Source: an uncultured Saprospiraceae bacterium (GTDB lineage: Bacteria > Bacteroidota > Bacteroidia > Chitinophagales > Saprospiraceae). Taken from it: a stretch of 13,853 nucleotides of DNA. The notes beneath the pieces are model-generated. The model did not search any database and was not told the origin of the DNA. It worked only from the letters and a program-made list of their open reading frames with translations. The translations under genes were made by a program, and so were the position numbers. Of the stretch, positions 4,802 through 13,332 are shown in pieces (positions within the stretch are counted from its first letter, which is position 1; each line of letters opens with the position of its first letter). The DNA lies in the NCBI GenBank assembly GCA_937864255.1, contig CALMIT010000540.1:1-13853 (forward strand), in the 5' to 3' direction.

Positions 4802-7204
4802 ATGGAGAGATTACATTCGAATAATACCGGCGCCCAAAACGTACAGCAAACCGTGCAAAGCGGCGACAACACAGCTATTGACCTGAGAAGCCTGTTTTAC
4901 CGGGGGCTGAGCCATTGGTATCTTTTTGTGCTGGGCGCGCTACTCGCCTATACCGCGGCCTGGCTGTACCTGCGCTATACCAAACCCAGCTACGAAATCC
5001 GAAGCACCGTGATGGTGAAAGGCAGCGAAGAGGAAAATTCCATTTTGAAAATCGTGAGTGAGGGCGGCAGCAAATTGGAAAGCGCTTCCAATCTGACCAA
5101 CGAAATTCAGATTTTAAAATCCACCCCGCTGATGCTGGACGTGGTAGAAAAACTGGGGCTGGACGTGAGTTATTTTTCGGAAGGCGACATTCTCACTTCC
5201 GAAAATTACAAAGAGCAAAGCACGCCGGTGAAGGTCGTTTTTCACGCACCCGAAAAAAACGCCTTCGGACAGTTTTACAAAATAAAAGTGGTGGACGACC
5301 AATATTACACCATCGAGTTCAATCAAAAAGAAATACAATACGCCTTCGGGCAACTGGTCAACAACGAGATCGGCTCTTTTCAAATCATCCGCGATTCGGC
5401 GGCCATTCACCCGAAAAATGAAGTGCTGATCCGCTTCGCCAGACCCGAATCTGTGGCGGCGTCTTACGCGCGCGCCTTGCAGGTGCGCCCCCTGCGCGAC
5501 GCCGACATCCTGGAATTCAGTCTCATAGAACCCGTGACGCGCAAAGGCATTGACATTCTCAACGCGCTCATCCAGGCTTACGCCGACAAAAGTATAGAAG
5601 AGAAAAACCAGACCGCCCAAAAGACCCTGCAATTCGTGGACGACCGACTCCAATACCTCACCAACGAACTGACGGCGGTAGAAAAAGACGTGGAAGATTA
5701 CGTGGTGAGCAACGACATTATCGCCGGCGTGGAGACCGAGATCGGGAAAATTTATGCCGAAATAGAAGCCAACGAAAAAGTCATCATTGACAACAGCCTG
5801 AAAACGGAATGGCTCGACGTGATCGCCAACCACGTCAACAAAGACCAAAAACTACCCGAACTGATTCCTTACGACATCAAAGTGGACAACCTGGAGTTAA
5901 AAACTTTTTTGACGCGCTACAATGAACTGCTGCTGTCCATTGAACCGCTGAAAACTTCCGCCAGGGTCAACAACCCCGCGCTCGAAGCGCTTTACAACCA
6001 ACTTTTACCCATCAAAAAAACCATACTCGAAGCGCTTGCGGAAGTAAAAAAACGCACCCTCGCCGCCAATAAAGAACTCGACAGCCGGCAACAATTGCTG
6101 CTGCGCAAAATCAGAACCATGCCCGGCAAACAACGCGGGCTGCTCGAAATAGAACGCCAGCAGAAAATCAAAGAACAACTCTACCTCTACCTGCTCCAGA
6201 AAAGAGAAGAAACGGCGCTATCGCAGGCAGTGGCGCTGCCTAATATCAATATCATCGAACCACCCGAAAGCCGCGGGCCGGTGTCGCCCGTGCCGCTTAC
6301 TGTTTACCTAGTTTCGCTGGCGCTGGGACTGGTAATACCGCTCAGCTATCTGGTGCTGCGCGAATACACCGACGACGCCGTCAAAACGCCGCAGGACATC
6401 AAAAAGCAAACTTCCGTGCCTTTCCTCGGCAATATCGGGCTGAGCAAAAGCGGCAAAGACATCGTGGTGAGCGCCAAATCGCGCTCGGCAATAGCGGAAA
6501 TGTTCAGAATGCTGCGCACCAATTTGCAGTTTATGATACCGGGCAATGAAAGCAAAACCATCCTGCTCACGTCCAGTATGAGCGGCGAGGGCAAGACATT
6601 TATTACCGTAAATTTGGGGATCAGCCTCGCCATCAGCAATAAAAAAGTGGTGCTGGTGGGCATGGACTTGCGCAAGCCGAAACTTGCCCGTTACCTCGGC
6701 GCGGAAACCGACAATGTGGGCGTGACCAACTATCTGGTCGGCTCAATGGAATTGGATCAGGTGGTAAAAAATGCCGCCGAAATTCACCCGAATCTGTATT
6801 ACATCGGCTCCGGACCGATACCGCCCAACCCCGCGGAATTGCTGATGCAGGAGCGCACCGACCGGCTGTTTGAATACCTGAAAAGCAACTTTGACTACGT
6901 ACTCATAGACACTCCCCCCGTGGGACTGGTAGCCGACGCCCTGCTGCTCAATAAGTACATCCAGGCGACCATCTATGTGACCCGCTTCGATACTACCAAA
7001 AAGGCGCAACTTCAAATCATCAACGAGATCAACCGCCAGGGACAACTCAGCAATCCCGCCATCGTACTCAACGGCATCAAAACCGGCCGCAGATACGGAT
7101 ACGGTAGCTACGGGGATGGATATGGGTACGGATACGGGTATGGGTACGGGTATTATGAGGAAGAGAACAGTTCACTTTCTCCCTTTAAGGCAAAGAAAAA
7201 ATAG
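4802..7204 (+). CDS. wzc: Wzc-type polysaccharide co-polymerase and BY tyrosine kinase
   Basis: This 800-residue inner-membrane protein couples chain-length control and export to autophosphorylation. It has a Wzz domain with a first membrane segment at about 39-59, a periplasmic coiled-coil region at about 265-470, a GNVR-like stretch with LEIERQQKIKEQLY, a second membrane segment at about 501-519, and a cytoplasmic bacterial tyrosine kinase domain. Kinase motifs are Walker A SSMSGEGKT (591-599), Walker A' VVLVGMDLRKP (616-626) and Walker B VLIDTPP (700-706). The tail has ten tyrosines (765-785), mostly Gly-Tyr repeats, as sites of autophosphorylation. The first Asp of the usual Walker A' DxD pattern is Gly here; from memory this is common in Bacteroidota homologues. 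The ATG at 4802 was chosen over a TTG at 4763, which would add 13 unlikely residues. The phosphatase at 2898 is the likely counter-enzyme. Confidence 0.93.
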   Translation: MERLHSNNTGAQNVQQTVQSGDNTAIDLRSLFYRGLSHWYLFVLGALLAYTAAWLYLRYTKPSYEIRSTVMVKGSEEENSILKIVSEGGSKLESASNLTNEIQILKSTPLMLDVVEKLGLDVSYFSEGDILTSENYKEQSTPVKVVFHAPEKNAFGQFYKIKVVDDQYYTIEFNQKEIQYAFGQLVNNEIGSFQIIRDSAAIHPKNEVLIRFARPESVAASYARALQVRPLRDADILEFSLIEPVTRKGIDILNALIQAYADKSIEEKNQTAQKTLQFVDDRLQYLTNELTAVEKDVEDYVVSNDIIAGVETEIGKIYAEIEANEKVIIDNSLKTEWLDVIANHVNKDQKLPELIPYDIKVDNLELKTFLTRYNELLLSIEPLKTSARVNNPALEALYNQLLPIKKTILEALAEVKKRTLAANKELDSRQQLLLRKIRTMPGKQRGLLEIERQQKIKEQLYLYLLQKREETALSQAVALPNINIIEPPESRGPVSPVPLTVYLVSLALGLVIPLSYLVLREYTDDAVKTPQDIKKQTSVPFLGNIGLSKSGKDIVVSAKSRSAIAEMFRMLRTNLQFMIPGNESKTILLTSSMSGEGKTFITVNLGISLAISNKKVVLVGMDLRKPKLARYLGAETDNVGVTNYLVGSMELDQVVKNAAEIHPNLYYIGSGPIPPNPAELLMQERTDRLFEYLKSNFDYVLIDTPPVGLVADALLLNKYIQATIYVTRFDTTKKAQLQIINEINRQGQLSNPAIVLNGIKTGRRYGYGSYGDGYGYGYGYGYGYYEEENSSLSPFKAKKK
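7094..7156 (+). repeat. GGN-TAY hexanucleotide tract encoding Wzc tyrosine cluster
   Basis: An imperfect 6-bp tandem repeat of Gly-Tyr codons within the 3' end of wzc, with the regular part at about 7121-7153. It encodes ten tyrosines in 21 residues. Units vary at third positions (tat/tac, ggg/gga), which argues that the peptide pattern is selected, but unit gain or loss would stay in frame. Confidence 0.85.
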
Positions 7205-7224
7205 AACTTCTGTAAAAAACTAAA

Positions 7225-8682
7225 GTGTCTGTTTCTAAACAAGTCATAGTAGGTTCGATGTGGAGTTCGGGGGCGCGAATTCTGACGGCTTTTTTCCGAA
7301 TAGGCTTATTGCTTATTCTCTCCAGATTGTTGGAACCCGAAGATTTTGGATTGTTTCAGGTAGTTTCTATGGTTTTTCTTTATATGGTCACATTAAGTAA
7401 TTTGGGGCTTGGCTCCGCGATAGTGCAAAAGAAAGATTTGTTACCGGAACATATTCATACAGTTTTTTGGGCTTATGCTTTTTTAGGGTTTACAGGCAGT
7501 TTGCTCTTATTTTTTCTGGCGCCACTAATTGCCGAATTTTTTAAACAGGAGAATCTAACTGTTGCAGTACGTGTAATAGCTTTTTTGCCACTTACACACA
7601 CTTTGAGTGCCGTGAGCCGGAGTTTACTTTTGAAAGAATTAAAAATCAAACAATTATCCATAATAGAGACTCTTTCTTACTTATTGGGCTATATCCCTGT
7701 TACTTTAATACTGGCATTTGCTGGTTTTGGATATTGGTCTTTGATTGCCGGCTTTGTCATACAAAGCCTTTTTACTGCTTTAATGAGTTTTCGAGCTTTT
7801 CCTTTTCGCCCTGCTTTTGTTTTTTCTTTTCAAAAATTCAAAGAATTGTTTCGCTTTGGTTTTTTTGATACACTAAACATATTTGCTGCTATGACAGCCA
7901 ATCAAGCAGATACTTTCTTTATCGGCCGCCTCATGGGGCCTGTTTCGCTTGGTTTATACAATAGGGCATATAATTTAATGGCAGCTAATGTGAATCTATT
8001 CTCTGACTTCATTGACCGGATTTTTTTTGCAGGTTTCTCTCAAAAGCAGGATAGTGATGAAAGTCTTTTAAGAGCATTCTATAAAGCAGATTTTTTAATT
8101 ATGGCATTCATGCTGCCTTTAGGGTTTTACTGTTTTGCAAATGCTAAAGATTTAATTATAGTTCTTTTGGGTGAAAAATGGTTGCCAGCTGCCATCGCGT
8201 TTCAGATACTCAGTTTAGGTCTAGTTTTTAGATTAAATTACAAGATTTCTTATTCAATCATAAGGGCAAAGGGTAATATGGAATCGACGCTGTGGATTTG
8301 GATAGCAAATATTGGTTTAACGGTTATTTTGATGTTCTCTTTAAAAAATCATGGTATAGAAGGTATTGCCCTAGCGTTGTTAATTTCTATGATTTACCGC
8401 TATTTTCATTTATTGTTTTCTTTAAAAAGAGAAATAAAGTCCTTCTTTATTTGGAAAGTGTTAAAGAACAACTCGCAGTTATATGCTTTAGGTGGGCTAT
8501 TCCTATTTATTAATTTTTGGGGAAGAAATTTCCTTTTAACAGAGAAACCAATTTTGGTATTAGCATCCTCTTTATTAATCATGCTATTAGTTTTTTCTCC
8601 ACTCTTTTTTAATCCGGTTGTTAAAGAATTTTTTGAGAGCATATCCTTTAAGTTTAAGCCTCTACCAGAAGAGAAATTATAA
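7225..8682 (+). CDS. wzx: Wzx-type polysaccharide flippase (MOP superfamily)
   Basis: This 485-residue inner-membrane protein probably flips lipid-linked repeat units to the periplasm. Most of the sequence is hydrophobic, with about 12-14 membrane segments. The N-terminal GSMWSSGARILTAFFRIGLLLILSRLLEPEDFG pattern (visible at residues 10-42) is typical of the WzxC/polysaccharide-synthesis family: tryptophan, then a basic/hydrophobic helix, then RLL-x-PEDFG. Further in, NQADTFFIGRLMGPVSLGLYNRAYNL (about 226-251) matches the second conserved region. The start is GTG at 7225, 20 bp after the wzc stop. Base composition changes sharply here: this gene is AT-rich, while wzc is GC-rich, so it begins a block that probably has a different origin. 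The next gene follows after 19 bp. Confidence 0.9.
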   Translation: MSVSKQVIVGSMWSSGARILTAFFRIGLLLILSRLLEPEDFGLFQVVSMVFLYMVTLSNLGLGSAIVQKKDLLPEHIHTVFWAYAFLGFTGSLLLFFLAPLIAEFFKQENLTVAVRVIAFLPLTHTLSAVSRSLLLKELKIKQLSIIETLSYLLGYIPVTLILAFAGFGYWSLIAGFVIQSLFTALMSFRAFPFRPAFVFSFQKFKELFRFGFFDTLNIFAAMTANQADTFFIGRLMGPVSLGLYNRAYNLMAANVNLFSDFIDRIFFAGFSQKQDSDESLLRAFYKADFLIMAFMLPLGFYCFANAKDLIIVLLGEKWLPAAIAFQILSLGLVFRLNYKISYSIIRAKGNMESTLWIWIANIGLTVILMFSLKNHGIEGIALALLISMIYRYFHLLFSLKREIKSFFIWKVLKNNSQLYALGGLFLFINFWGRNFLLTEKPILVLASSLLIMLLVFSPLFFNPVVKEFFESISFKFKPLPEEKL

Positions 8683-8701
8683 TTTTTTGAATAGAATAAA
8701 T

Positions 8702-9583
8702 ATGGGAATAAGCAAAAACGGGTTAAGGTTTTTAATCATTGCAAAAAAAACTGGTGTAGATTTTTCTAAAACTGCTATGATTGGAAGGCAAACTATACGG
8801 ATGCCTTTTGCCCATTTTAAGGCAGTCATCAATGATGAGGCTTCTATAAACATTTCCGAATCAAATCTTAAGCACATTTATGATCATCACTATGCAGAAC
8901 CGCTTTTTGAACTATTAGGCGCACGGGAAGTTCATTCTTTCGATTTTTCAGATTATGAAAAAGCAACCCATACACATGATTTTAATAAGCCTATTTCTGA
9001 TGATTTCAAAAACAAGTATTCATTAGTTATTGATGGCGGTTCGTTAGAACATATTTTCAACTTCCCTGTAGCTGTACAAAACTGCATGGAGATGGTAAAA
9101 GTAGATGGACATTTCATTGGTATGACTCCTTCCAATAATTATCTCGGTCATGGATTTTACCAGTTCAGTCCGGAACTCTTTTATCGCATATTAAATGATG
9201 AGAATGGCTTTGAGGTACAAAAAATGCTGATGTATGAAAACCGTTATAGTAGAAAATGGATGAGTGTAAAGGATCCCGATGTGGTAAAAAGTAGGGTGGT
9301 TTTAGTAAATGACAAGCCCGTGATTTTACAATTTATCGCCAAAAGGAATTGCATCAAAACTATCTTTTCAAAAACTCCCCAGCAATCGGATTATCAGGTT
9401 GAATGGACAAAAAAGAAAGAATCCTTTCAAAAGAAAGACTCTTTCTTGTCCAAAGTCAAATCTTTTATTCCAATTACTTTTAAAACAACAATAAAGGTAA
9501 AATTGAATTCTGGTTTTCATTCATCCTATTATCAGCCCATCGATCCGATTGCTCTATTAAAGAGCAATTATTTCAAAAAATGA
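8702..9583 (+). CDS. SAM-dependent methyltransferase-like protein
   Basis: This 293-residue cytoplasmic protein probably modifies the polysaccharide or a sugar precursor. It resembles class I methyltransferases in their second half: SLVIDGGSLEHIFNFP (107-122) corresponds to the D-x-G-x-x-EH region, and VDGHFIGMTPSNN (134-146), YLGHGFYQFSPELFY (147-161) to the post-motif loop found in polysaccharide-locus methyltransferases. A clear glycine-rich motif I is not visible; LLGAREVHSFDF (71-82) may take its place, so activity is uncertain. The ATG at 8702 was chosen because a longer frame starting at 8618 would overlap the wzx gene by 65 bp with an unrelated stretch. Its stop overlaps the next start (ATGA). 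It belongs to the AT-rich block. Confidence 0.65.
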   Translation: MGISKNGLRFLIIAKKTGVDFSKTAMIGRQTIRMPFAHFKAVINDEASINISESNLKHIYDHHYAEPLFELLGAREVHSFDFSDYEKATHTHDFNKPISDDFKNKYSLVIDGGSLEHIFNFPVAVQNCMEMVKVDGHFIGMTPSNNYLGHGFYQFSPELFYRILNDENGFEVQKMLMYENRYSRKWMSVKDPDVVKSRVVLVNDKPVILQFIAKRNCIKTIFSKTPQQSDYQVEWTKKKESFQKKDSFLSKVKSFIPITFKTTIKVKLNSGFHSSYYQPIDPIALLKSNYFKK

Positions 9584-10311
9584 ACTTCAAAAAACTCTTA
9601 CACTCCTTAACCCTTCGCCTTCCGCAAAGCATTGCTTTAAGAAGTGGGTTGAGGCTAAATACTTACAATAAAAAAGACAATAGTCTCTTTTGGAGTATTT
9701 TTACATCTTCTGAATATCTATCTCTTATGCCGGACATTATCAAATCAGGTATTCGACCTGAGCTTGTGATTGATTGCGGCGCTGCCTGCGGATATTTTTC
9801 ACTAATGATTGAGCATTTTTGCAGAGCTGAAGTCTTGGATTGGGAAGTAAGCTATTTATTGGTAGAGCCTTCTGAATACAATTTTAAAAAACTACAAAAA
9901 AATTTTAGTCAGGCGGGGCTTTCTCAAAAAACCATTCTCGAAAAAAAAGTAGCCGGCAAATCTGAAGGCTCTATTACTTTTTATGAATCCAAAACCAGCC
10001 CTTGGAGTTCAAGTATTCATAATAGGACATCTATAAATAGTAAAAAAGTAACCCATTCTTATATAAACCTCAACCCCTACCTCGATCAAAAAAACTGTTT
10101 TTTAAAAATTGATATCGAAGGTGGTGAATATGATTTTATAGATACTTATGCATCTCATTTTGGTAAAGTAAGTGGTATCATTATAGAGTGGCATCACGAA
10201 ATGGGTGATACAGAAAAGGCGATACAACAGATAAATGAAGCCGGTTTGTACTTAATAAAAACCAGTTTTGAAAAAGATAATCGGAGGGTGGATTTGTTTC
10301 TCAAAAAATAA
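9580..10311 (+). CDS. FkbM-family methyltransferase
   Basis: This 243-residue cytoplasmic O-methyltransferase probably methylates a sugar hydroxyl. Motif I is VIDCGAACGYFSL (63-75), matching the D-x-GA-x-x-GY-x-S pattern of FkbM proteins. VEPSEYNFKKLQKNF (95-109) gives the acidic residue that binds the SAM ribose. LKIDIEGGEYDF (175-186) is the signature K-D-x-EG-x-E of the family. The start overlaps the previous stop by four bases (ATGA), and the stop shares one base with the next start (TAATG), so translation of the three genes is probably coupled. Length is within the family's range. The acceptor sugar cannot be read from the sequence. Confidence 0.88.
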   Translation: MNFKKLLHSLTLRLPQSIALRSGLRLNTYNKKDNSLFWSIFTSSEYLSLMPDIIKSGIRPELVIDCGAACGYFSLMIEHFCRAEVLDWEVSYLLVEPSEYNFKKLQKNFSQAGLSQKTILEKKVAGKSEGSITFYESKTSPWSSSIHNRTSINSKKVTHSYINLNPYLDQKNCFLKIDIEGGEYDFIDTYASHFGKVSGIIIEWHHEMGDTEKAIQQINEAGLYLIKTSFEKDNRRVDLFLKK

Positions 10312-10868
10312 TGACAAATATTATTTTTAAAATAAAACATGACCTATTTAGATATTCAGGAAAACTAGGTTTCAAGATTTTCTTGATTCACTTTATTAAA
10401 ACACCTGGTTTCCGATTTATTTGCCTACACAGATTGTGTAATATTTATTCTAAATTTTCATTAATCGGTTTATTATCCAGGTTCTGGTATAAAAATCTTC
10501 AAAGAAGATATGGATACCAAATCCCCCTTACCACAAAAATTGGTAAAGGGCTTTTCATGCCTCATTATGGAAATATTGTTTTTAATCAAGCTGCTATAAT
10601 TGGAGACAATTGTAATATTGCCCAAGGCGTGACGATAGGTCATATTAGCAGGGGACAAAAGAAAGGAAGCCCTGTGATTGGAGATAAAGTATGGATCGGA
10701 GCAAATGCAATCATTGTAGGTAAAATTACAATTGGAAATAATGCTCTAATAGCACCTTTGTCATTTATAAATTTTGATATCCCTGAAAATGCTGTAGTTG
10801 CAGGAAATCCTGCAAAAATTATTAGTTATATTGGTTCAACGGGATATGTAAATAGAGTTTTGAAGTAA
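10311..10868 (+). CDS. Serine-acetyltransferase-like hexapeptide acyltransferase
   Basis: This 185-residue left-handed beta-helix protein is related to CysE/WcaB-type acetyltransferases and probably acetylates a sugar of the repeat unit in the cytoplasm. An N-terminal helical part (1-65, with PGFRFICLHRLCN) precedes hexapeptide repeats from about 73 to 170: KIGKGLFMPHYGNIVFN with the likely catalytic His85, IIGDNCNIAQGVTIG, then VIGDKVWIGANAIIVGKITIG and the family ending VAGNPAK (163-169). Length and context favour polysaccharide decoration over cysteine synthesis. It is the last gene of the tightly coupled AT-rich block. A large hairpin follows two bases after its stop. Confidence 0.85.
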   Translation: MTNIIFKIKHDLFRYSGKLGFKIFLIHFIKTPGFRFICLHRLCNIYSKFSLIGLLSRFWYKNLQRRYGYQIPLTTKIGKGLFMPHYGNIVFNQAAIIGDNCNIAQGVTIGHISRGQKKGSPVIGDKVWIGANAIIVGKITIGNNALIAPLSFINFDIPENAVVAGNPAKIISYIGSTGYVNRVLK

Positions 10869-10870
10869 TA

Positions 10871-10922
10871 TTCCCTGCGCTGCTCCGTGTCTCGCAAAGC
10901 GAAGACACGGAGCGGACGGGAA
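10871..10922 (+). repeat. Long imperfect hairpin between acetyltransferase and glycosyltransferase
   Basis: The main stem is gctccgtgtctcgc (10882-10895) with gcgaagacacggagc (10899-10913), closing on an aaa loop with a single bulged A. An outer ttccc (10871-10875) pairs with gggaa (10918-10922). There is no T-tract on either strand, so a classical intrinsic terminator is unlikely. It may be a REP-like repeat or an mRNA-stability element. It is GC-rich in AT-rich surroundings. Confidence 0.75.
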
Positions 10923-10942
10923 AACAGGCTTAAGAAATAAAA

Positions 10943-12091
10943 ATGTCTCATTACCTAATGAGTCTCCCTCAAAAAAAAGTTCTTTATACGCTCGACACGC
11001 TTCAAACCGGCGGCGCTGAACGCAGCACACTGGAAATAGCCAGTCGGTTGAAAAACTGGCAACCAATTGTCTGCCAGATATATGCAAAAAGCGAACTGCG
11101 AAAAGAATACGCACACACAAACATTCGCTTTGCCTCTTTTGACCTTCCCGGTACTTATCAGTTTTGGAAAGCGATAAAACTATTGCGCAGGTTATTGAGA
11201 GAAGAAAAACCCGATTTGGTAGTCGCTACTTTAATGCGAACGGAATTGATTTCACGGGTCGCTTGCTTTTTAGAAAAAGTACGGCTTATCGGCACTTTCG
11301 TAAATGACACCTACTCTCCCTTTGAATTTAAAACAGCTTCTTTTGATCTAAAACTCAAAATCAGATTTTTCCAATTTTGGAATGCGTTGACTGCAAGAGT
11401 ATGTATCGGTTTTTTATCCAATTCCGAATATATCAAGCAATCAAATGCTAAGGCGCTTTTTATTAACCCTGCTAAAATAAAAGTGATCCATCGCGGGCGA
11501 ACCATTGATGATTTCCAAAAGCAAAGCCACTCCCCGAACGAGCAGATTATTTTTATAAACGTAGGTCGTTTAATCCCCCGCAAAGGCCAAAAAGAACTAA
11601 TCGAAGCATTTTCAACATTTGTCAAAAAATATCCCAGTAGCAAATTGAAAATTGCGGGAGAAGGTCCTTATCGTCCGGTATTGGAACAAACAATCCGGGA
11701 GCTAAATTTGGAAAATGATGTAACCTTATTGGGCAACGTAAAGGATATTCCTGCCTTGTTGGAAACTGCCTCTGCTTTTGTTTTTCCATCGCATTACGAA
11801 GGTTTCAGCGGCGCTTTGATTGAGGCGGCTCTGGCAGGCGTACCCGTTATCGCTTCTGACATACCAATGAATAAAGAAGTAATACCGGAAGGATACGCTT
11901 CTTTTTTCGAGGTAAAAAAGAAAGAAAGTATATTGGATTCTCTGGTTTATTTTGCAGAAAACACCGAAGAGTGTTTTCCAAAAGCAGAAAAAGCCAGAAG
12001 TTATGCCACTCAAAACTTTGATATAGAAACCATCGCGTCTCAACACGAAAAGGCGTATGACGAGTTTCTAAAAAACGCAGGGAAATTATAA
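10943..12091 (+). CDS. GT4-type glycosyltransferase (first of three)
   Basis: This 382-residue GT-B fold retaining glycosyltransferase adds a sugar to the growing lipid-linked unit on the cytoplasmic face. The N-terminal acceptor domain has LQTGGAER (20-27), the usual G-G-A-E-R loop. The donor domain opens with VGRLIPRKGQKELIEAF (207-223), then IAGEGPYR (237-244) and the nucleotide-sugar site SHYEGFSGALIEAALAGVP (283-301), with the E-x7-E pair at Glu286 and Glu294. Length is typical. The start at 10943 follows the hairpin; an internal ATG at 10958 is equally acceptable, since homologues often start close to the KKVLYTL strand. The next gene begins four bases after its stop. The sugars used are not determinable. 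Confidence 0.9.
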   Translation: MSHYLMSLPQKKVLYTLDTLQTGGAERSTLEIASRLKNWQPIVCQIYAKSELRKEYAHTNIRFASFDLPGTYQFWKAIKLLRRLLREEKPDLVVATLMRTELISRVACFLEKVRLIGTFVNDTYSPFEFKTASFDLKLKIRFFQFWNALTARVCIGFLSNSEYIKQSNAKALFINPAKIKVIHRGRTIDDFQKQSHSPNEQIIFINVGRLIPRKGQKELIEAFSTFVKKYPSSKLKIAGEGPYRPVLEQTIRELNLENDVTLLGNVKDIPALLETASAFVFPSHYEGFSGALIEAALAGVPVIASDIPMNKEVIPEGYASFFEVKKKESILDSLVYFAENTEECFPKAEKARSYATQNFDIETIASQHEKAYDEFLKNAGKL

Positions 12092-12095
12092 ACCC

Positions 12096-13208
12096 TTGAA
12101 AATCCTCCAAATCATACAAAGGCCGCAGTTGCGCGGCGTGGAAATCTTTACCTGTCAGTTATCGGAAGAATTAAATCGCGCCGACGTAAAAACTGACGTG
12201 CTTTTTTTATTCGGAAACGCCGAATCTCTCGGAAGTCTGGATGGCTTCAATGTCCCTTTTATCCACTTAAACGCCAATGAAAAAAAGCGTCTGTACGATT
12301 TTAAAGCCTACAAAAATTTATACCGAATAATCGAAACAGGAGAGTATGATGTGGTTCAGGCAAATGCGGCGGACACTTTAAAATATGCCGCATTCTCAAA
12401 AATGTTATTTGGCTGGAAGCAGCCGATCGTATTCAGAAATGCCAGTAAAATGAGCGATTTTATCCATTCACTTTTGAAAAAATTGCTGAACCAATTACTC
12501 GTAAACAAAACCGCTTTTGTCGCTTCCGTCAGCGAAGAATGCCGGAAGGATTTTGTAAAAGCATTTCGTTATCCGCCGTCAAAAACCCAAACCATTACTA
12601 TCGGCGTCAATCCGCAACTTCCACCTGCCTACGATAATCTGCAAAATATCGGCGTCGTAAAAAAGCCCGTTTATCTGAGCGTCGCGGGATTTGTGCCGGA
12701 AAAAAATCATGCCGGACTTTTAAATATTTTTTCAAGGATCAAACAAGATCAGCCGGAAGCGCAACTGGTGTTGATCGGTAGCGGCAAACTCGAAAACGAG
12801 ATAAAAAATCTTTGCAAAACCATGCAACTGGAAGACGCTGTTTTTTTCACCGGCCCCAGAAAAGACGTACTCCGCATTATGCCGCTTTGTGACGCCTTGC
12901 TTATTCCGAGCCTCATAGAAGGCTTGCCCGGTGTGATCCTCGAATCATTTTTATGCAAACTGCCGGTAGTCGCGTACGGCGTAGGCGGCATCGGCGAAGT
13001 TGTAAAAGACGGCGCCACGGGATTTTTGGTAGAAAAAGGAGACGAAGCCGGTTTTGTCGAAAAGGTCAAAATCCTGCATGATTCTCCCACATTAAAGGAA
13101 AAAATCACCGGACAGGCTTACCGACTGGTCAATGAAAAGTTTCTGAATGCTTCCATCGCTCATGACTTCATCGAAGTATATAAACGACTGCGGGTAAGGA
13201 GCGAATAA
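12096..13208 (+). CDS. GT4-type glycosyltransferase (second of three)
   Basis: This 370-residue GT-B glycosyltransferase starts at a TTG (MKILQIIQRPQLRGVE), four bases after the preceding stop. The N-terminus has the beta-strand and RGVEIF loop of the acceptor domain. VAGFVPEKNHAGLLNIF (196-212), VLIGSGKLENEI (225-236) and IPSLIEGLPGVILESFLCKLP (from 270) mark the donor domain, with the E-x7-E pair at Glu275 and Glu283, followed by GVGGIGEVV. The last residues (RSE) and the TAA stop run into a repeat fragment at 13198-13246, so the original C-terminus may have been altered. It is probably co-transcribed with the preceding gene. Donor and acceptor are unknown. Confidence 0.9.
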   Translation: MKILQIIQRPQLRGVEIFTCQLSEELNRADVKTDVLFLFGNAESLGSLDGFNVPFIHLNANEKKRLYDFKAYKNLYRIIETGEYDVVQANAADTLKYAAFSKMLFGWKQPIVFRNASKMSDFIHSLLKKLLNQLLVNKTAFVASVSEECRKDFVKAFRYPPSKTQTITIGVNPQLPPAYDNLQNIGVVKKPVYLSVAGFVPEKNHAGLLNIFSRIKQDQPEAQLVLIGSGKLENEIKNLCKTMQLEDAVFFTGPRKDVLRIMPLCDALLIPSLIEGLPGVILESFLCKLPVVAYGVGGIGEVVKDGATGFLVEKGDEAGFVEKVKILHDSPTLKEKITGQAYRLVNEKFLNASIAHDFIEVYKRLRVRSE

Positions 13209-13246
13209 CGAATGGGGACTGACGAGTAACGAATTTTTAAAAATAG
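13198..13246 (+). repeat. Composite repeat fragment at glycosyltransferase stop
   Basis: It contains gaataacgaa, gactgacgagt and aacga, followed by tttttaaaaatag. This is the same order and tail as the fragment at 2645-2690, but shortened. The TAA of the upstream gene is inside it. Confidence 0.7.
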
Positions 13247-13296
13247 CTCCCAATTTCTCTCTCGTCCTCTTTTCTTAAATCTACGAACTACCAGCT

Positions 13297-13327
13297 TTTC
13301 TCCTTCGGGGAGGCAGGGAGGGGCTAA
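13297..13327 (-). repeat. REP-like palindromic repeat, copy 2
   Basis: Its reverse complement reads tagcccctc, gcctc, aaggaga in the same order as 464-497, with a few substitutions and a two-base length difference. It contains a ccttcgggg-type hairpin core. It lies six bases before the start of the last gene. Confidence 0.6.
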
Positions 13328-13332
13328 TTAGT

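Noticed and set aside
5114..5848. 244-codon open frame on the minus strand inside wzc
   Set aside because: It lies antisense to strongly supported Wzc coding sequence and shows no recognisable domain. It is best explained as a GC-rich shadow frame. The same applies to 3944-4603 and 1239-1859 on the minus strand.
8618..8701. Upstream start of the methyltransferase-like gene at 8618
   Set aside because: It would overlap wzx by 65 bp with a stretch that does not resemble the family; ATG 8702 gives a normal short gap.
10871..10922. Rho-independent terminator
   Set aside because: A strong stem is present, but no T-run follows on either strand.
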